Assembly: GCA_030602265.1 (NCBI GenBank) | Contig: JAUWAB010000010.1 | Location: forward strand, 1-64,000 | Direction: 5' to 3' | Source: Prolixibacteraceae bacterium | GTDB lineage: Bacteria > Bacteroidota > Bacteroidia > Bacteroidales > Prolixibacteraceae | Length of the DNA stretch: 64,000 nt | Translations under genes and position numbers: made by a program | Notes under the pieces: model-generated | Databases searched by the model: none | Told to the model about the DNA's origin: nothing | The model's input: the letters and a program-made list of their open reading frames with translations, nothing else | Part shown: piece after piece, positions 16,320 through 26,404 of the stretch | Layout of the letters: every line of letters begins with the position of its first letter | Numbering within the stretch: position 1 is the stretch's first letter

Positions 16320-19052
16320 ATGAAACGATGTTTAACTGCAATATGCATAATTCTCTCCATTGCAGGCTGTGCCTTTCATACCGGACAGGAGCTCCTTCCG
16401 GAGGTTTCCCGCCTGCATAAACCATGGACCCGCTGGTGGTGGATGGGAAGCGCAGTGAATGAACAGGAAACCGCTAAGTTACTGAAGCTCTATTCGGAAG
16501 CTGGATTCGGAGGGATTGAGATTACGCCTATTTATGGCGCAAAAGGTTATGAAGATCAGTATCTGTCCTTCCTTTCCGAAGAATGGATGAAGGTACTGCT
16601 GTTTACCTCGGAAAAAGCAGGAGAATATGGAATGGGAACTGATATGAACCTGGGAACCGGCTGGCCATTCGGCGGACCCCACATTACTCAGGATATTTCG
16701 GCAACCCGGCTGATTACAGAAAGATTTGAGCTTAAAGAAGGGAGAAAACTCCCGCTGAAAATTGAAGTAAGCAATAGCCGCCTGAGAAATACAGTAAAAG
16801 GTCTTCAGGCACTGACCGGCTACGGCCCGGAAGGGCAGGTTATCGACCTGACCGGTTACGTTAAGGCCGACAGGACGCTCGAATGGAAACCGGCCAGTGG
16901 AGACTGGGAGATATATGCTGCTTTTACTGCACGGACCTTGCAAATGGTAAAAAGAGCGGCACCCGGTGGAGAAGGGCTTACCTTTGATCATTTTTCAGAA
17001 AATGCACTAAACCAATATCTGGACCGCTTTAACAGGGCATTCGGAAATACCAATCCGGGAATCAGGGCATTCTTTAACGACAGTTATGAAGTATATGGGA
17101 CCAACTGGACCGATAACTTTTTCCGGGAGTTTGAAAAGAGAAGAGGATACGATCTGAGATACCACCTGAGGGAGCTTGCCGGGTATTCCCCATATGAAGA
17201 ACTCGGACGAAGGGTACATACCGATTTCAGGGAAACGTTGTCAGACCTGCTGCTTGAGAACTTCACACGCCCATGGACCAGCTGGGCCTACCGCTATCAG
17301 GCGCAGACCAGAAACCAGGCACACGGATCACCAGGAAACCTGATTGACCTATATGCTGCGGTAGACATTCCTGAATGTGAAACATTCGGATCCAGTTATT
17401 TCCCGATTCCCAATTTGAGACGAGACAGTGCAGACGTCCGCAATGTGGATCCCGATCCGGTTATGATGAAATTTGCCACGTCGGCAGCGAACATTACCGG
17501 AAAAAAACGTATATCCTGTGAAACCTTTACCTGGCTTGGCGAACATTTCAAAACCTCGCTGGCCCAATGTAAACCGGAGGTTGACCAGGTGTTCCTGTCG
17601 GGGGTAAACCATGTATTCTACCATGGTACAACCTACTCCCCAAGCGAAGCGGGATGGCCCGGCTGGCTGTTCTACGCATCGGTGAATTTCAACCCGTCCA
17701 ATACCTTTTGGACGCACCTGCCGGCCCTGAACAACTATGTCGCCCGATGCCAGTCCATACTGCAATCAGGAGAACCTGACAATGAAATTTTACTCTACTG
17801 GCCCCTTCACGACTACTGGATGACCACCAGCCATCCCAACATCATGCTTACCATACATGATATCGACAAATGGCTTCATCCCACTGGTTTTTACAAACTC
17901 ACCAAAGAACTTATCAACGAAGGTTACAGCATTGACTTTATCTCCGACCGGCTGCTTGAAAACCTGAATACCCGCAATGGCCGGCTAATAACTCCTTCAG
18001 GAAAAGAGTACAAAGCCGTTATCTTCCCGGAGCTTACCTATATCCCTGAAAAGACATTTGAGAAGGCCGTCAATCTGTCCAAAACGGGCGCAAGCGTTAT
18101 TTTCGGCAATATCCCCCAGGATATCCCCGGAGCCTGGAATATTACCGAAAGGCGGCAGACCTTGTTGGAAATTTATGAACAGGCTGCTCCTGGACATACA
18201 GACATTAAGGTAAGCAGCAATATTCCGGAAGTACTGCTCTCCAAAAATATTTTGCCTGAAAAACTGGTGAAGAACGGACTGAAATTCCTTCGCAGGAAAA
18301 CAGAAGATGGAACCTGGTATTTTCTGGTGAACCATACTGGCGGCACCATTGATCAGTTCGTTGAACTTGAAAGTGCCGGGAAATATAATTATCTCTATGA
18401 TCCTCTGTCGGGCAGGACAGGCAAGCCGCAAACAAAAAAAATCACCGGAAAAATGCGTATCAGGATACAGCTGAAATCTGGTGAGTCCCTTTTTGTCTAC
18501 ACAGGGGTTAAAAAGGATGTTGAGAAAGAATGGGTGTATCTCAGGGAAGATCCTTACCGAATGGAGCTTGGAAACCGGTGGAACATTGAATTCAGGGATG
18601 GCGGCCCCGTCATTCCACGGCATCAGGATACAGATTCATTGAGGTTATGGACAGACATAGGCGATGAGGATGCGGCCAGTTTCTCCGGAACTGCCATATA
18701 TTCAACGTCCTTTACAATGGACGGGATAAAGAACGCTAAATATTTGCTTAATCTTGGCAAGGTTCACGAAAGTGCCAGGATTAAGCTGAATGGTGTGGAT
18801 GCAGGTTACTGCTGGAGCCACCCGTTTATTCTTGATGTTACCGCTTTCATACAGCCAGGACTCAACCTTCTTGAAGTTGAAGTTGCCAACCTTCCGGCTA
18901 ACCGGATCAGATGGATGGACCAGCAGGGTATTGCATGGCGGAATTACCATGAAATCAACTTTGTGAACATCGATTACAAGCCTTTTGATGCCTCAGGATG
19001 GAAGATCATGCCTTCGGGACTTGCCGGTCCTGTCGTATTGGAGATTCATTAA
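16320..19052 (+). CDS. GH106 alpha-L-rhamnosidase family lipoprotein
   Basis: A 910-residue glycoside hydrolase. The N terminus is a lipoprotein signal (hydrophobic run, then SIAGC with Cys17 as lipidation site). The catalytic region has the GH106 start WTRWWWMGSAVNEQET near residue 38, GGIEITPIYG near 65, and MGTDMNLGTGWPFGGP near 107. The C terminus (about 740-910) reads as a galactose-binding-like beta-sandwich (ARIKLNGVDAGYCWSHPF, LEVEVANL). GH106 enzymes remove terminal alpha-L-rhamnose from pectin (rhamnogalacturonan-type) or other rhamnosides. It is not beside SusCD or other CAZymes, so it is an isolated enzyme rather than part of an obvious polysaccharide utilisation locus. GH family assignment is confident; the natural glycan is not known. 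Confidence 0.85.
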   Translation: MKRCLTAICIILSIAGCAFHTGQELLPEVSRLHKPWTRWWWMGSAVNEQETAKLLKLYSEAGFGGIEITPIYGAKGYEDQYLSFLSEEWMKVLLFTSEKAGEYGMGTDMNLGTGWPFGGPHITQDISATRLITERFELKEGRKLPLKIEVSNSRLRNTVKGLQALTGYGPEGQVIDLTGYVKADRTLEWKPASGDWEIYAAFTARTLQMVKRAAPGGEGLTFDHFSENALNQYLDRFNRAFGNTNPGIRAFFNDSYEVYGTNWTDNFFREFEKRRGYDLRYHLRELAGYSPYEELGRRVHTDFRETLSDLLLENFTRPWTSWAYRYQAQTRNQAHGSPGNLIDLYAAVDIPECETFGSSYFPIPNLRRDSADVRNVDPDPVMMKFATSAANITGKKRISCETFTWLGEHFKTSLAQCKPEVDQVFLSGVNHVFYHGTTYSPSEAGWPGWLFYASVNFNPSNTFWTHLPALNNYVARCQSILQSGEPDNEILLYWPLHDYWMTTSHPNIMLTIHDIDKWLHPTGFYKLTKELINEGYSIDFISDRLLENLNTRNGRLITPSGKEYKAVIFPELTYIPEKTFEKAVNLSKTGASVIFGNIPQDIPGAWNITERRQTLLEIYEQAAPGHTDIKVSSNIPEVLLSKNILPEKLVKNGLKFLRRKTEDGTWYFLVNHTGGTIDQFVELESAGKYNYLYDPLSGRTGKPQTKKITGKMRIRIQLKSGESLFVYTGVKKDVEKEWVYLREDPYRMELGNRWNIEFRDGGPVIPRHQDTDSLRLWTDIGDEDAASFSGTAIYSTSFTMDGIKNAKYLLNLGKVHESARIKLNGVDAGYCWSHPFILDVTAFIQPGLNLLEVEVANLPANRIRWMDQQGIAWRNYHEINFVNIDYKPFDASGWKIMPSGLAGPVVLEIH

Positions 19053-19108
19053 GACCACCCTCTCAGGAAGATTATTTTGTCCCGCAATCAAAAACTTCGA
19101 CACGGTCC

Positions 19109-19145
19109 GGGGACAGTGAAATTACCTTTTTAAATGTCCCCTTTT
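19109..19145 (+). terminator. Hairpin after GH106: terminator or REP-like palindrome
   Basis: GGGGACA (19109-19115) pairs with TGTCCCC (19135-19141), with a 19-nt loop and TTTT after it. It lies 56 bp after the GH106 stop. The wide loop is unusual for a terminator and could instead mark a REP-type palindrome. The rest of 19053-19271 shows no gene. Confidence 0.45.
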
Positions 19146-19271
19146 CATTTGCTGATGGCATCCTTCAGATGTGCATTCACTGTACCTCCCTTGCCATTCG
19201 CTGATGTTTCCTATCAACCCGACACATACTGGAAACTGCATCCTATTGACTTAATACCATGTACTGCGCAT

Positions 19272-19305
19272 AAAAAAGAGGCTGTCCCGGATTCGGGACA
19301 GCCTC
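19272..19305 (-). terminator. Terminator of the PFOR gene
   Basis: On the minus strand, the 12-bp stem GAGGCTGTCCCG / CGGGACAGCCTC with a GATT-type loop is followed by a U tract (A6 at 19272-19277 on the plus strand). It lies about 50 bp after the PFOR stop. Confidence 0.85.
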
Positions 19306-19356
19306 ATGTTGTTGGTTGATTCCTGATTTTAAAAGATCAGGTATTTTTATCTTCCT

Positions 19357-22300
19357 TTACTGGCTGAATTCCATTTCAGCCAGACGCTTATAGTAGTTAT
19401 AGCGCCACTTGGCATTGCTTTCGGCAGCTGCAAACAATTCGGTGGCAGCTTCCGGGAATGACTTCCTCAGAGAGCTGTAACGAACCTCGCCATTCAGGAA
19501 ACTCTGGAACTTCGACCAATCGGGTTCCTTGGAGTCAAGCTGGAAAGGATTCTTGCCCTGTTCTTCCAAACGCGGGTCGTAACGGTATAAGGTCCAATAA
19601 CCGGCTTCCACCGCACGTTTCATCTCTTCCTGTGACTGACCCATACTGTTCTTGAGACCATGGGCAATACAAGGTGAGTAAGCAATGACTATGGATGGTC
19701 CGGGAAACTCCTCAGCTTCGCGGATGGCTTTCAGGAACTGTGACTGATTGGCACCCATGGCGACCTGGGCTACATAAATATAGCCGTAAGACATCAGCAT
19801 GGTTCCCAGGTCCTTCTTGCGGATCCGTTTTCCTGCAGCAGCAAACTTGGCCACTGCACCCGTTGGGGTAGCTTTTGATGACTGACCGCCGGTATTGGAG
19901 TAAACTTCAGTATCAACAACCAGAACATTGATATCCTGTCCGCTGGCCATTACATGATCCAGGCCGCCAAAGCCGATATCATATGCCCAGCCGTCACCTC
20001 CGAATACCCAGATCGATTTTTTGATCAGGTACTGTTTCAGATTGACAATATCGATAGCATATTCGCCGGTCTTGCCTTTCAAAGCCTCAAGGACTTTGGC
20101 TGTGGCAACCTCAGATTCCTTGGCGTTGTCTTTACCGCTCAGCCAGGCTGTGAAAGCCTCTTTCTCTTCTTCGGAAATGCCATTCTGCAAAGCATTCTCC
20201 ATAATCATGGCAATGCGGTCGCGCTGAGCCTGAACACCTTCCGCCATACCGAAACCATATTCTGCATTATCTTCGAACAAAGAGTTGGCCCATGCCGGTC
20301 CGCGACCCGAATCGCTGTTTTTGCGATATGGCGTGGCAGGTGCCGACCCGCCGTAAATCGATGAACAACCGGTAGCATTGGCAACCATCATCCTCTCGCC
20401 GAACAACTGGGTGATCAGTTTGATGTGAGGTGTCTCTCCGCAGCCGGCACAGGCGCCCGAGAATTCGAAGAGCGGCTGGGCAAACTGTGAATTCTTGACG
20501 TTGAGCATCTTGTCGGGCAGGTTCTCCTTGGTTTTGACATTCTTCACCAGGTAATCCCACCTTTCGATTTCGTCGCGCTGGGTATCCAGTGGCACCATTT
20601 CGAGCGATTTGACTTTGGAGGGACATACATCGGCACAGTTACCGCAACCAGTACAGTCGAGCACGCTCACCTGGATCCTGAACTGGAGCCCGGGGAATGT
20701 TTTGGTTGGTGTTGCGTCTCTCAGGTCAGTTCCGGCGGGAACGTTCTCTGCTTCTTCCTTCGAAAGGAGGAACGGACGGATGGCAGCGTGAGGACAAACA
20801 TAGGCACACTGGTTACACTGGATACAGTTATCGGCATGCCACACAGGCACGTTAACCGCTATACCGCGCTTTTCGTATTCAGCTGTACCTGCTTCAAATG
20901 TACCGTCTTCATAGCCGACAAACTTGGAAACCGGCAGAGCATCACCTTTCTGTGCGTTGATCACATCAACAAACTGTGTGATGTATTTCGGCCTAAGGGT
21001 CTCATCAATTTCATTTTCTTCAATAACAATATCTTTCCACTCAGCAGGAACGTCAACCTTAACTACAGCTTCACCGGCATCGATAGCCGCGAAGTTCATG
21101 TTGACGATTTGCTCCCCTTTCATGCCATACGATTTAACAACCGCCTTTTTCATTTCCTTAACGGCCAGATCATAAGGAATAACCCCGGTGATCTTGAAGA
21201 AAGCCGACTGCATGATGGTATTGGTGCGGTTACCTAAACCAAGTTCCTCACCGATCTGGGTACCATTGATAATATAGAACTGAATATCGTTGCATGCCAT
21301 ATATTTCTTCATATGGTCGGGAAGTCGCTTTTTGGTTTCCTCAACATCCCATATCGAGTTCAGCAGGAAGGAACCACCCTTTTTGAGGCCTTTGAGCACG
21401 TCATACAGATTGATGTATGCCGGAACGTGGCAGGCTACGAAGTCGGGAGTGGTTACGAGGTAAGTCGAACGGATCGGCTGGTCGCCAAAACGCAGGTGAG
21501 AACAGGTAAAACCACCCGATTTTTTGGAGTCATACTGGAAATAACCCTGGCAATATTTGTCGGTTTCCTCACCGATAATTTTGATGGAGTTTTTGTTGGC
21601 ACCCACCGTACCATCGGAACCCAGTCCGTAAAACTTAGCCTGGTATGTACCTGCAGGAGAAATATCGATTTCCTCTTTCAGTGGCAGCGATTTGAACGTC
21701 ACATCATCAACAATACCGATGGTAAAGTCGTTCTTGGGTTCATTCCTTTCCAGGTTTTCATACACGGCAAGAATCTGAGACGGAGTGGTGTCTTTGGAAC
21801 CAAGTCCGTAACGTCCGCCAACGATAACCGGGGCATTCTCCCTGTTGTAGAATATGGATTTAATGTCCAGCAATAAGGGTTCTCCTTCTGAACCGGGTTC
21901 TTTGGCGCGGTCGAGTACGGCAATCCGTTTTACTGATTTCGGGAACACCCTGAAGAAATATTCATCGGAAAATGGGCGGAAAAGGTGAACTGCCAACAGA
22001 CCTACTTTCTTGCCCTGGCTTCTCAGGTAATCAATGGTCTCGCGGATGGTTTCCGTTACAGAACCCATTGCCACGATAATATTTTCAGCCTCGGGATCAC
22101 CATAATAGGTAAACGGATGATACTCACGTCCTGTAATTTTGGTGATTTCGTTCATATAATGCGCCACGATATCCGGGACTGCATCATAGAAACGGTTACA
22201 TGCCTCTTTAGCCTGGAAAAAGATATCAGGGTTCTGGGCAGTTCCGCGGGTTACCGGATGCTCCGGGTTAAGGGCCCTTTCCCTGAACTCCTGAATGGCC

Positions 22301-22899
22301 TTCATGTCAACGAGAGGTTTTACCTGCTCGGTGGTAAGCATTTCGATCTTCTGCAACTCGTGCGAAGTACGGAAGCCATCAAAGAACGACACAAAAGGAA
22401 CCCTGGATTTAAGGGTTGACAAATGGGAAACAGTGGCAATGTCCATCTCCTCCTGCACTGAACCGGCGGCCAACATGGCAAAACCCGTCTGACGAGCGGC
22501 GTAAATGTCGCTGTGGTCTCCAAATATCGACAATGCATGGCCGGCAACGGCCCTGGCACTAACATGGAAAACCGTAGGCAACAGTTCACCGGCGATTTTG
22601 TACATATTCGGGATCATAAGCAGGAGCCCCTGAGAGGCGGTATAGGTGGTGGTAAGCGCACCCGACTGAAGGGCGCCATGCACGGCACCTGCGGCACCCC
22701 CTTCACTCTGCATTTCTGCCAGGCGGATCGGCCTGCCGAACATATTGGTCTTACCGTGAGCAGCCCAGTCATCCACATTTTCAGCCATATTCGACGATGG
22801 CGTAATGGGATAAATACAGGCCACTTCACTAAACATGTAACTGATGTGCGACGCAGCATAGTTACCATCACATGTAATAAATTTCTTCTCTTTTGACAT
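19357..22899 (-). CDS. nifJ: Pyruvate:ferredoxin (flavodoxin) oxidoreductase
   Basis: An 1180-residue single-chain PFOR converting pyruvate, CoA and oxidised ferredoxin to acetyl-CoA, CO2 and reduced ferredoxin. The N-terminal pyruvate domain has YPITPSSNMAE near residue 31 and the gamma-type domain follows. Two [4Fe-4S] sites lie near residues 695 (CIQCNQCAYVCP) and 752 (CTGCGNCADVCP). The C-terminal TPP domain has the proximal cluster at CAGCGETPH near 818 and GDGWAYDIGFGG near 970, with DTEVYSNTGGQ. The length is typical (about 1170-1190). Reduced ferredoxin could feed hydrogen production together with hydCBA. It lies 47 bp downstream of the AAA ATPase gene on the same strand and probably has its own promoter, though none was found by eye. 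Confidence 0.97.
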   Translation of the reverse strand: MSKEKKFITCDGNYAASHISYMFSEVACIYPITPSSNMAENVDDWAAHGKTNMFGRPIRLAEMQSEGGAAGAVHGALQSGALTTTYTASQGLLLMIPNMYKIAGELLPTVFHVSARAVAGHALSIFGDHSDIYAARQTGFAMLAAGSVQEEMDIATVSHLSTLKSRVPFVSFFDGFRTSHELQKIEMLTTEQVKPLVDMKAIQEFRERALNPEHPVTRGTAQNPDIFFQAKEACNRFYDAVPDIVAHYMNEITKITGREYHPFTYYGDPEAENIIVAMGSVTETIRETIDYLRSQGKKVGLLAVHLFRPFSDEYFFRVFPKSVKRIAVLDRAKEPGSEGEPLLLDIKSIFYNRENAPVIVGGRYGLGSKDTTPSQILAVYENLERNEPKNDFTIGIVDDVTFKSLPLKEEIDISPAGTYQAKFYGLGSDGTVGANKNSIKIIGEETDKYCQGYFQYDSKKSGGFTCSHLRFGDQPIRSTYLVTTPDFVACHVPAYINLYDVLKGLKKGGSFLLNSIWDVEETKKRLPDHMKKYMACNDIQFYIINGTQIGEELGLGNRTNTIMQSAFFKITGVIPYDLAVKEMKKAVVKSYGMKGEQIVNMNFAAIDAGEAVVKVDVPAEWKDIVIEENEIDETLRPKYITQFVDVINAQKGDALPVSKFVGYEDGTFEAGTAEYEKRGIAVNVPVWHADNCIQCNQCAYVCPHAAIRPFLLSKEEAENVPAGTDLRDATPTKTFPGLQFRIQVSVLDCTGCGNCADVCPSKVKSLEMVPLDTQRDEIERWDYLVKNVKTKENLPDKMLNVKNSQFAQPLFEFSGACAGCGETPHIKLITQLFGERMMVANATGCSSIYGGSAPATPYRKNSDSGRGPAWANSLFEDNAEYGFGMAEGVQAQRDRIAMIMENALQNGISEEEKEAFTAWLSGKDNAKESEVATAKVLEALKGKTGEYAIDIVNLKQYLIKKSIWVFGGDGWAYDIGFGGLDHVMASGQDINVLVVDTEVYSNTGGQSSKATPTGAVAKFAAAGKRIRKKDLGTMLMSYGYIYVAQVAMGANQSQFLKAIREAEEFPGPSIVIAYSPCIAHGLKNSMGQSQEEMKRAVEAGYWTLYRYDPRLEEQGKNPFQLDSKEPDWSKFQSFLNGEVRYSSLRKSFPEAATELFAAAESNAKWRYNYYKRLAEMEFSQ

Positions 22900-22946
22900 G
22901 ACTTTAAGTGATTTGTTTTTATTCTTAATTACTTCTTATTCAAATT

Positions 22947-24122
22947 CTAATAGAGAAAACCGAAAAGCCAGAGCGGGATCTTGTTCCCTTCTCCTGTTTC
23001 AATCATATCGGCTGCTGCGAAAATATCTCCCGAAGGTTCAGTTTTGCGGCCACCAACCAAAAAACGGTACTGATGGTCAATCAAAAAATCAGCCCCCGTC
23101 GAACTCTTAATATCATGCCTTCCGCTCAGCTGATTTATAAAGAAGGTCTGCCTGAGATTCACCGAAGAGGTATTTTCGGGCATAATGGCATACAACAGAT
23201 TGGTATTATGCATATATACCTTGTCCGGCTTTCTGGCTTCATCATCGTCGCCGTTCTGGTACAATAAATGGATCAGGCGGGCATTCTTAAGGTATTTCAG
23301 ATAGTTCATCACCGTTGCCCTGGAGGTCTTTATGGAAGATGCCAGCTTGCTCACATTGGGCGAAAGCGGCGTTTCCGAGGCTATAATATAAAGCAGTTTC
23401 CGGAGTTTGGAGAGATATTTCAGCTCTACCTGGTTGATATAGGGAATGTCAATTTCCAAAGCCAGGTTTATGTTTTTTAACAAACTATTCTCATAAAAAC
23501 CTGGATTATCAATAAAATACGGATAATACCCGAATTTCAGATAGTCACTGAAATGAGCCAGGGGCTTAACTTTATCGACCACTGCCTGGGCTATGGGAAT
23601 ATGACCGGTAAGAATATCATTGAAAGATACTGCGGAAAAAGTCTCCCCTGTCCTGAACTGCAGGTACTCCCTGAAAGACAGCCCATCCAGATGATATAAC
23701 TTCACGATACCATTGAGATCCGGATTTTCGTCGGATACCCTCAGTACCGGAGAGGCGGTGAATACAATTTTCAGCCCGGGTATCTCATCATGACATTTTC
23801 TGAGTTCCTCCGACCAGTCGGGATATTTGTTAACCTGGTCCAGGAGCAACACCTGCCCTCCCCTTTTGGAAAATTCATCAGCAAAGGAGAAAAGTTTCCG
23901 TTTGGTGAAATAAAAGTTATTCAGGTTTATATACAGGACACTGCGGTCGTTGCCAAACTCCCGACGGATAAAGTCAAGAATGAAGGTAGTCTTGCCAACT
24001 CCCCTGAAACCTTTAATACAGATTAACCGGTGGCTCCAGTCAATCTGTTCACGCAGCTGCCGCCCGAGTGACTTATCCGGACTATCTATCAGCGAAGCAT
24101 GTATGTTGTATAAGAATTCCAA
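22947..24122 (-). CDS. AAA_14/DUF4143-family ATPase with altered Walker B
   Basis: A 391-residue protein of the widespread archaeal/bacterial ATPase group with AAA_14 and C-terminal DUF4143 domains. Walker A is GFRGVGKTT at residues 38-46. Walker B reads VLLLDQVNKYPDW (91-103), whereas relatives usually read LDE(V/I)HKYP: the catalytic Glu is Gln96 and the following His is Asn98. A winged-helix-like segment lies near 260-290. The end (ADFLID, FLVGGRKTEP) resembles the nuclease-like fold of DUF4143. Family function is poorly known. This copy may bind but hydrolyse ATP slowly. It is upstream of the PFOR gene on the same strand but unlikely to be functionally linked. Confidence 0.8.
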   Translation of the reverse strand: MEFLYNIHASLIDSPDKSLGRQLREQIDWSHRLICIKGFRGVGKTTFILDFIRREFGNDRSVLYINLNNFYFTKRKLFSFADEFSKRGGQVLLLDQVNKYPDWSEELRKCHDEIPGLKIVFTASPVLRVSDENPDLNGIVKLYHLDGLSFREYLQFRTGETFSAVSFNDILTGHIPIAQAVVDKVKPLAHFSDYLKFGYYPYFIDNPGFYENSLLKNINLALEIDIPYINQVELKYLSKLRKLLYIIASETPLSPNVSKLASSIKTSRATVMNYLKYLKNARLIHLLYQNGDDDEARKPDKVYMHNTNLLYAIMPENTSSVNLRQTFFINQLSGRHDIKSSTGADFLIDHQYRFLVGGRKTEPSGDIFAAADMIETGEGNKIPLWLFGFLY

Positions 24123-24143
24123 AATATCATTTTATGGTGAGAG

Positions 24144-24151
24144 CAAATTTA
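24144..24151 (-). promoter_or_regulatory. -7 element for the AAA ATPase gene
   Basis: On the minus strand this reads TAAATTTG, an exact TAnnTTTG match, giving a leader of about 15-20 nt. No TTTG at the expected -33 distance. The rest of the 296-bp gap (24123-24418) holds one unpaired copy of the AAAAAAAGAGGCTG terminator arm near 24285 and the rho terminator. Confidence 0.4.
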
Positions 24152-24361
24152 ACCACTTTATGCAAATTCCTGTCATGTAGAGATAGCAAAAATTGTTTTT
24201 CTCTGTAATTTATAATTAGTAAAAATAACAAGCGGATGCCACTTGTCAAATCCGGCTTATAATTTTAAAGAGGAACGGGTAAAAAAAGAGGCTGCCGGAA
24301 AAGTGAATTTATCTCGTTGAGAATTCGTCATTTGAAAACAGTTCTGTTTGGGTATATACAT

Positions 24362-24394
24362 AAAAAAGGCTGTCCCTGTTCATTGGGACAGCCT
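24362..24394 (-). terminator. Terminator of rho
   Basis: Stem AGGCTGTCCC (24367-24376) / GGGACAGCCT (24385-24394); on the minus strand it is followed by a U6 tract. The core is the same as in the PFOR terminator. Confidence 0.85.
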
Positions 24395-24418
24395 CTGCCT
24401 GTATATTACCATTATATT

Positions 24419-26404
24419 TTAAGAATCGGCATTCATGGAAATCAGGAACTCTTCGATAGACCTCGTCTTCATCAGCCTGTCCTTCATAAAATCCATTGCT
24501 TCGAGAGAATTCATGGAACCCAGGAAATTTCTCAGGATCCACATTTTCTCCAGAATATATTTCGGAAGCAGTAAATCTTCGCGACGTGTACTGGAAGAAG
24601 GTATATCCACAGACGGATAAATGCGCTTATTGGAAAGCTTTCTGTCGAGCTGAAGTTCCATATTACCTGTACCCTTAAACTCCTCAAAGATCACCTCATC
24701 CATTTTGGATCCGGTTTCAGTAAGGGCTGTGGCAAGGATAGTCAAAGAGCCACCTTCTTCAATGTTACGGGCTGCACCGAAAAACCTTTTCGGCTTCTGA
24801 AGGGCATTGGCATCAACCCCACCGGAAAGCACCTTGCCTGAAGCAGGCTGTACGGTATTATACGCACGGGCCAGACGGGTTATTGAATCGAGCAGAATAA
24901 CTACATCGTGTCCGCATTCAACCAGGCGCTTTGCTTTCTCCAATACCATACCGGCAACTTTTACATGTCTTTCTGCCGGCTCATCGAATGTTGAGGATAC
25001 GACTTCGGCATTTACGCTTCTGGCCATATCGGTAACCTCCTCCGGGCGTTCGTCGATCAGAAGTACGATCATGTAGACTTCAGGATGGTTTGCAGCAATG
25101 GCATTGGCAATTTCCTTGAGCAAAACCGTTTTACCGGTCTTGGGCTGGGCAACAATCAAACCCCGCTGACCTTTTCCAATCGGAGCAAACATATCGACGA
25201 TCCGCGTTGAAAGGTTGTCATGCCCTTTGCTGACCAGTTCAAACTTTTCGTTAGGGAAAAGTGGGGTCAGGTGGTCAAACGGAAGACGGTCACGGATATA
25301 TTCAGGAGAGCGGCCGTTGATTTCAAGCACCTTGATCAGCGGAAAATATTTCTCACCTTCCTTCGGCGGACGAATCGTACCCGTAATAGTATCCCCGGTT
25401 TTCAGTCCGAAAAGCTTGATCTGCGATTGTGAAACATATATATCATCGGGAGAGTTCAGGTAATTAAAGTCTGCTGACCTCAGGAAACCATATCCCTCAG
25501 GCATAATTTCAAGTACACCGGCATTTGTGACGATACCGTCGAATTCGTAGTTTTTGTCAAAAACGGGAGTTTCCGGTTGTTTCTCGGGCTGTTTCTCGGG
25601 TTGCCTGACAGGCGGTTTCTGCTGTTGGTTATCCCGTTTTACCTGCCAGTCAGGCTGCCTCAGCTTGCGCTGGAACCCGCCCTGGTTTTGCTGTTGCCCG
25701 GCATTCTCATTCCGCACAAATTTCTTTCGCTCTTCACCGGAGCGTTCTTCCTGCCTGGGTTTTTCCCCGACAATCTCATTTTCTTCAGGAGTTTCTGCCC
25801 TTTTCTCTGCAAGAGGAGGCACAGGAACGGTTACTTTCTCCGGCTGGGTTTCAACGGCTGGTTTTTCCACCTTAACAGGAGGAACCAATTCAACGGCGGC
25901 TTCTTCTTTCCCTTTTTCCTGGGTATCCCTGATATGGACGGGCTGTCCCGGCTTGTCCTTTGAAAATTCCTGGATAATGGCTTTCAGCTGTTCACGCCTC
26001 GAAAGCTGCTTTACTTCCTGCCTGGGTGCAGGAACCTCCGTAGCAGCCGGTTTTACCGTTTTCTCCTGGTTGTCTGTCTGCTGAGCCTGAACCGGAGGTT
26101 TACCATGAGCAGGCTTGGTGCTCTGCTTGGGTTTTCTGCCTCTCTTATTCCGCGGTGACGAATTCAGCTCTGAGGGCTCCACCTTACTGAGCTTGGGCGC
26201 CTTATCCCTTTTAACAATAGCCGGCTTTGCCCGGTTTTCATCCGGAGAAGTCTTATTCTCTGCATTCCTGATCGCCTGGATATCCAAAATCTTATATATC
26301 AGATCCTGCTTCTTGAATGATTCTACTCTTTTAATGTTTAACTCTTTGCCAATCTCCCTCAATTCAGGAAGCAGCTTTTTGCTGAGTTCTAAAATATCAT
26401 ACAT
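24419..26404 (-). CDS. rho: Transcription termination factor Rho with long N-terminal insertion
   Basis: A 661-residue Rho helicase (E. coli Rho is 419). Residues 1-45 form the Rho_N domain ([19 protein letters not shown]). Residues ~50-280 are a hydrophilic, disordered-looking insertion rich in Pro, Gln, Lys and Glu, including tandem [11 protein letters not shown]. The cold-shock RNA-binding domain follows (GYGFLRS, near 300), then Walker A in [12 protein letters not shown] near 415 and Walker [14 protein letters not shown] near 510. Rho hexamers terminate untranslated transcripts. Such insertions are common in Bacteroidota Rho and can bind RNA or promote condensates. The gene has its own terminator and a near-consensus promoter 150 nt upstream, leaving a long leader that could serve autoregulation. 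Confidence 0.97.
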   Translation of the reverse strand: MYDILELSKKLLPELREIGKELNIKRVESFKKQDLIYKILDIQAIRNAENKTSPDENRAKPAIVKRDKAPKLSKVEPSELNSSPRNKRGRKPKQSTKPAHGKPPVQAQQTDNQEKTVKPAATEVPAPRQEVKQLSRREQLKAIIQEFSKDKPGQPVHIRDTQEKGKEEAAVELVPPVKVEKPAVETQPEKVTVPVPPLAEKRAETPEENEIVGEKPRQEERSGEERKKFVRNENAGQQQNQGGFQRKLRQPDWQVKRDNQQQKPPVRQPEKQPEKQPETPVFDKNYEFDGIVTNAGVLEIMPEGYGFLRSADFNYLNSPDDIYVSQSQIKLFGLKTGDTITGTIRPPKEGEKYFPLIKVLEINGRSPEYIRDRLPFDHLTPLFPNEKFELVSKGHDNLSTRIVDMFAPIGKGQRGLIVAQPKTGKTVLLKEIANAIAANHPEVYMIVLLIDERPEEVTDMARSVNAEVVSSTFDEPAERHVKVAGMVLEKAKRLVECGHDVVILLDSITRLARAYNTVQPASGKVLSGGVDANALQKPKRFFGAARNIEEGGSLTILATALTETGSKMDEVIFEEFKGTGNMELQLDRKLSNKRIYPSVDIPSSSTRREDLLLPKYILEKMWILRNFLGSMNSLEAMDFMKDRLMKTRSIEEFLISMNADS

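Noticed and set aside
21313..21876. 187-codon plus-strand frame inside the PFOR gene
   Set aside because: Antisense shadow of nifJ; no recognisable domain and PFOR motifs are unmistakable on the other strand.
25575..25615. Short tandem repeat in the rho gene as a mobile or regulatory repeat
   Set aside because: It encodes the QPEK units of the disordered insertion and stays in frame.
25554..26084. Plus-strand Ser/Cys/Phe-rich frame opposite the Rho insertion
   Set aside because: Low-complexity artefact of the repetitive Pro/Gln/Lys coding sequence of rho.
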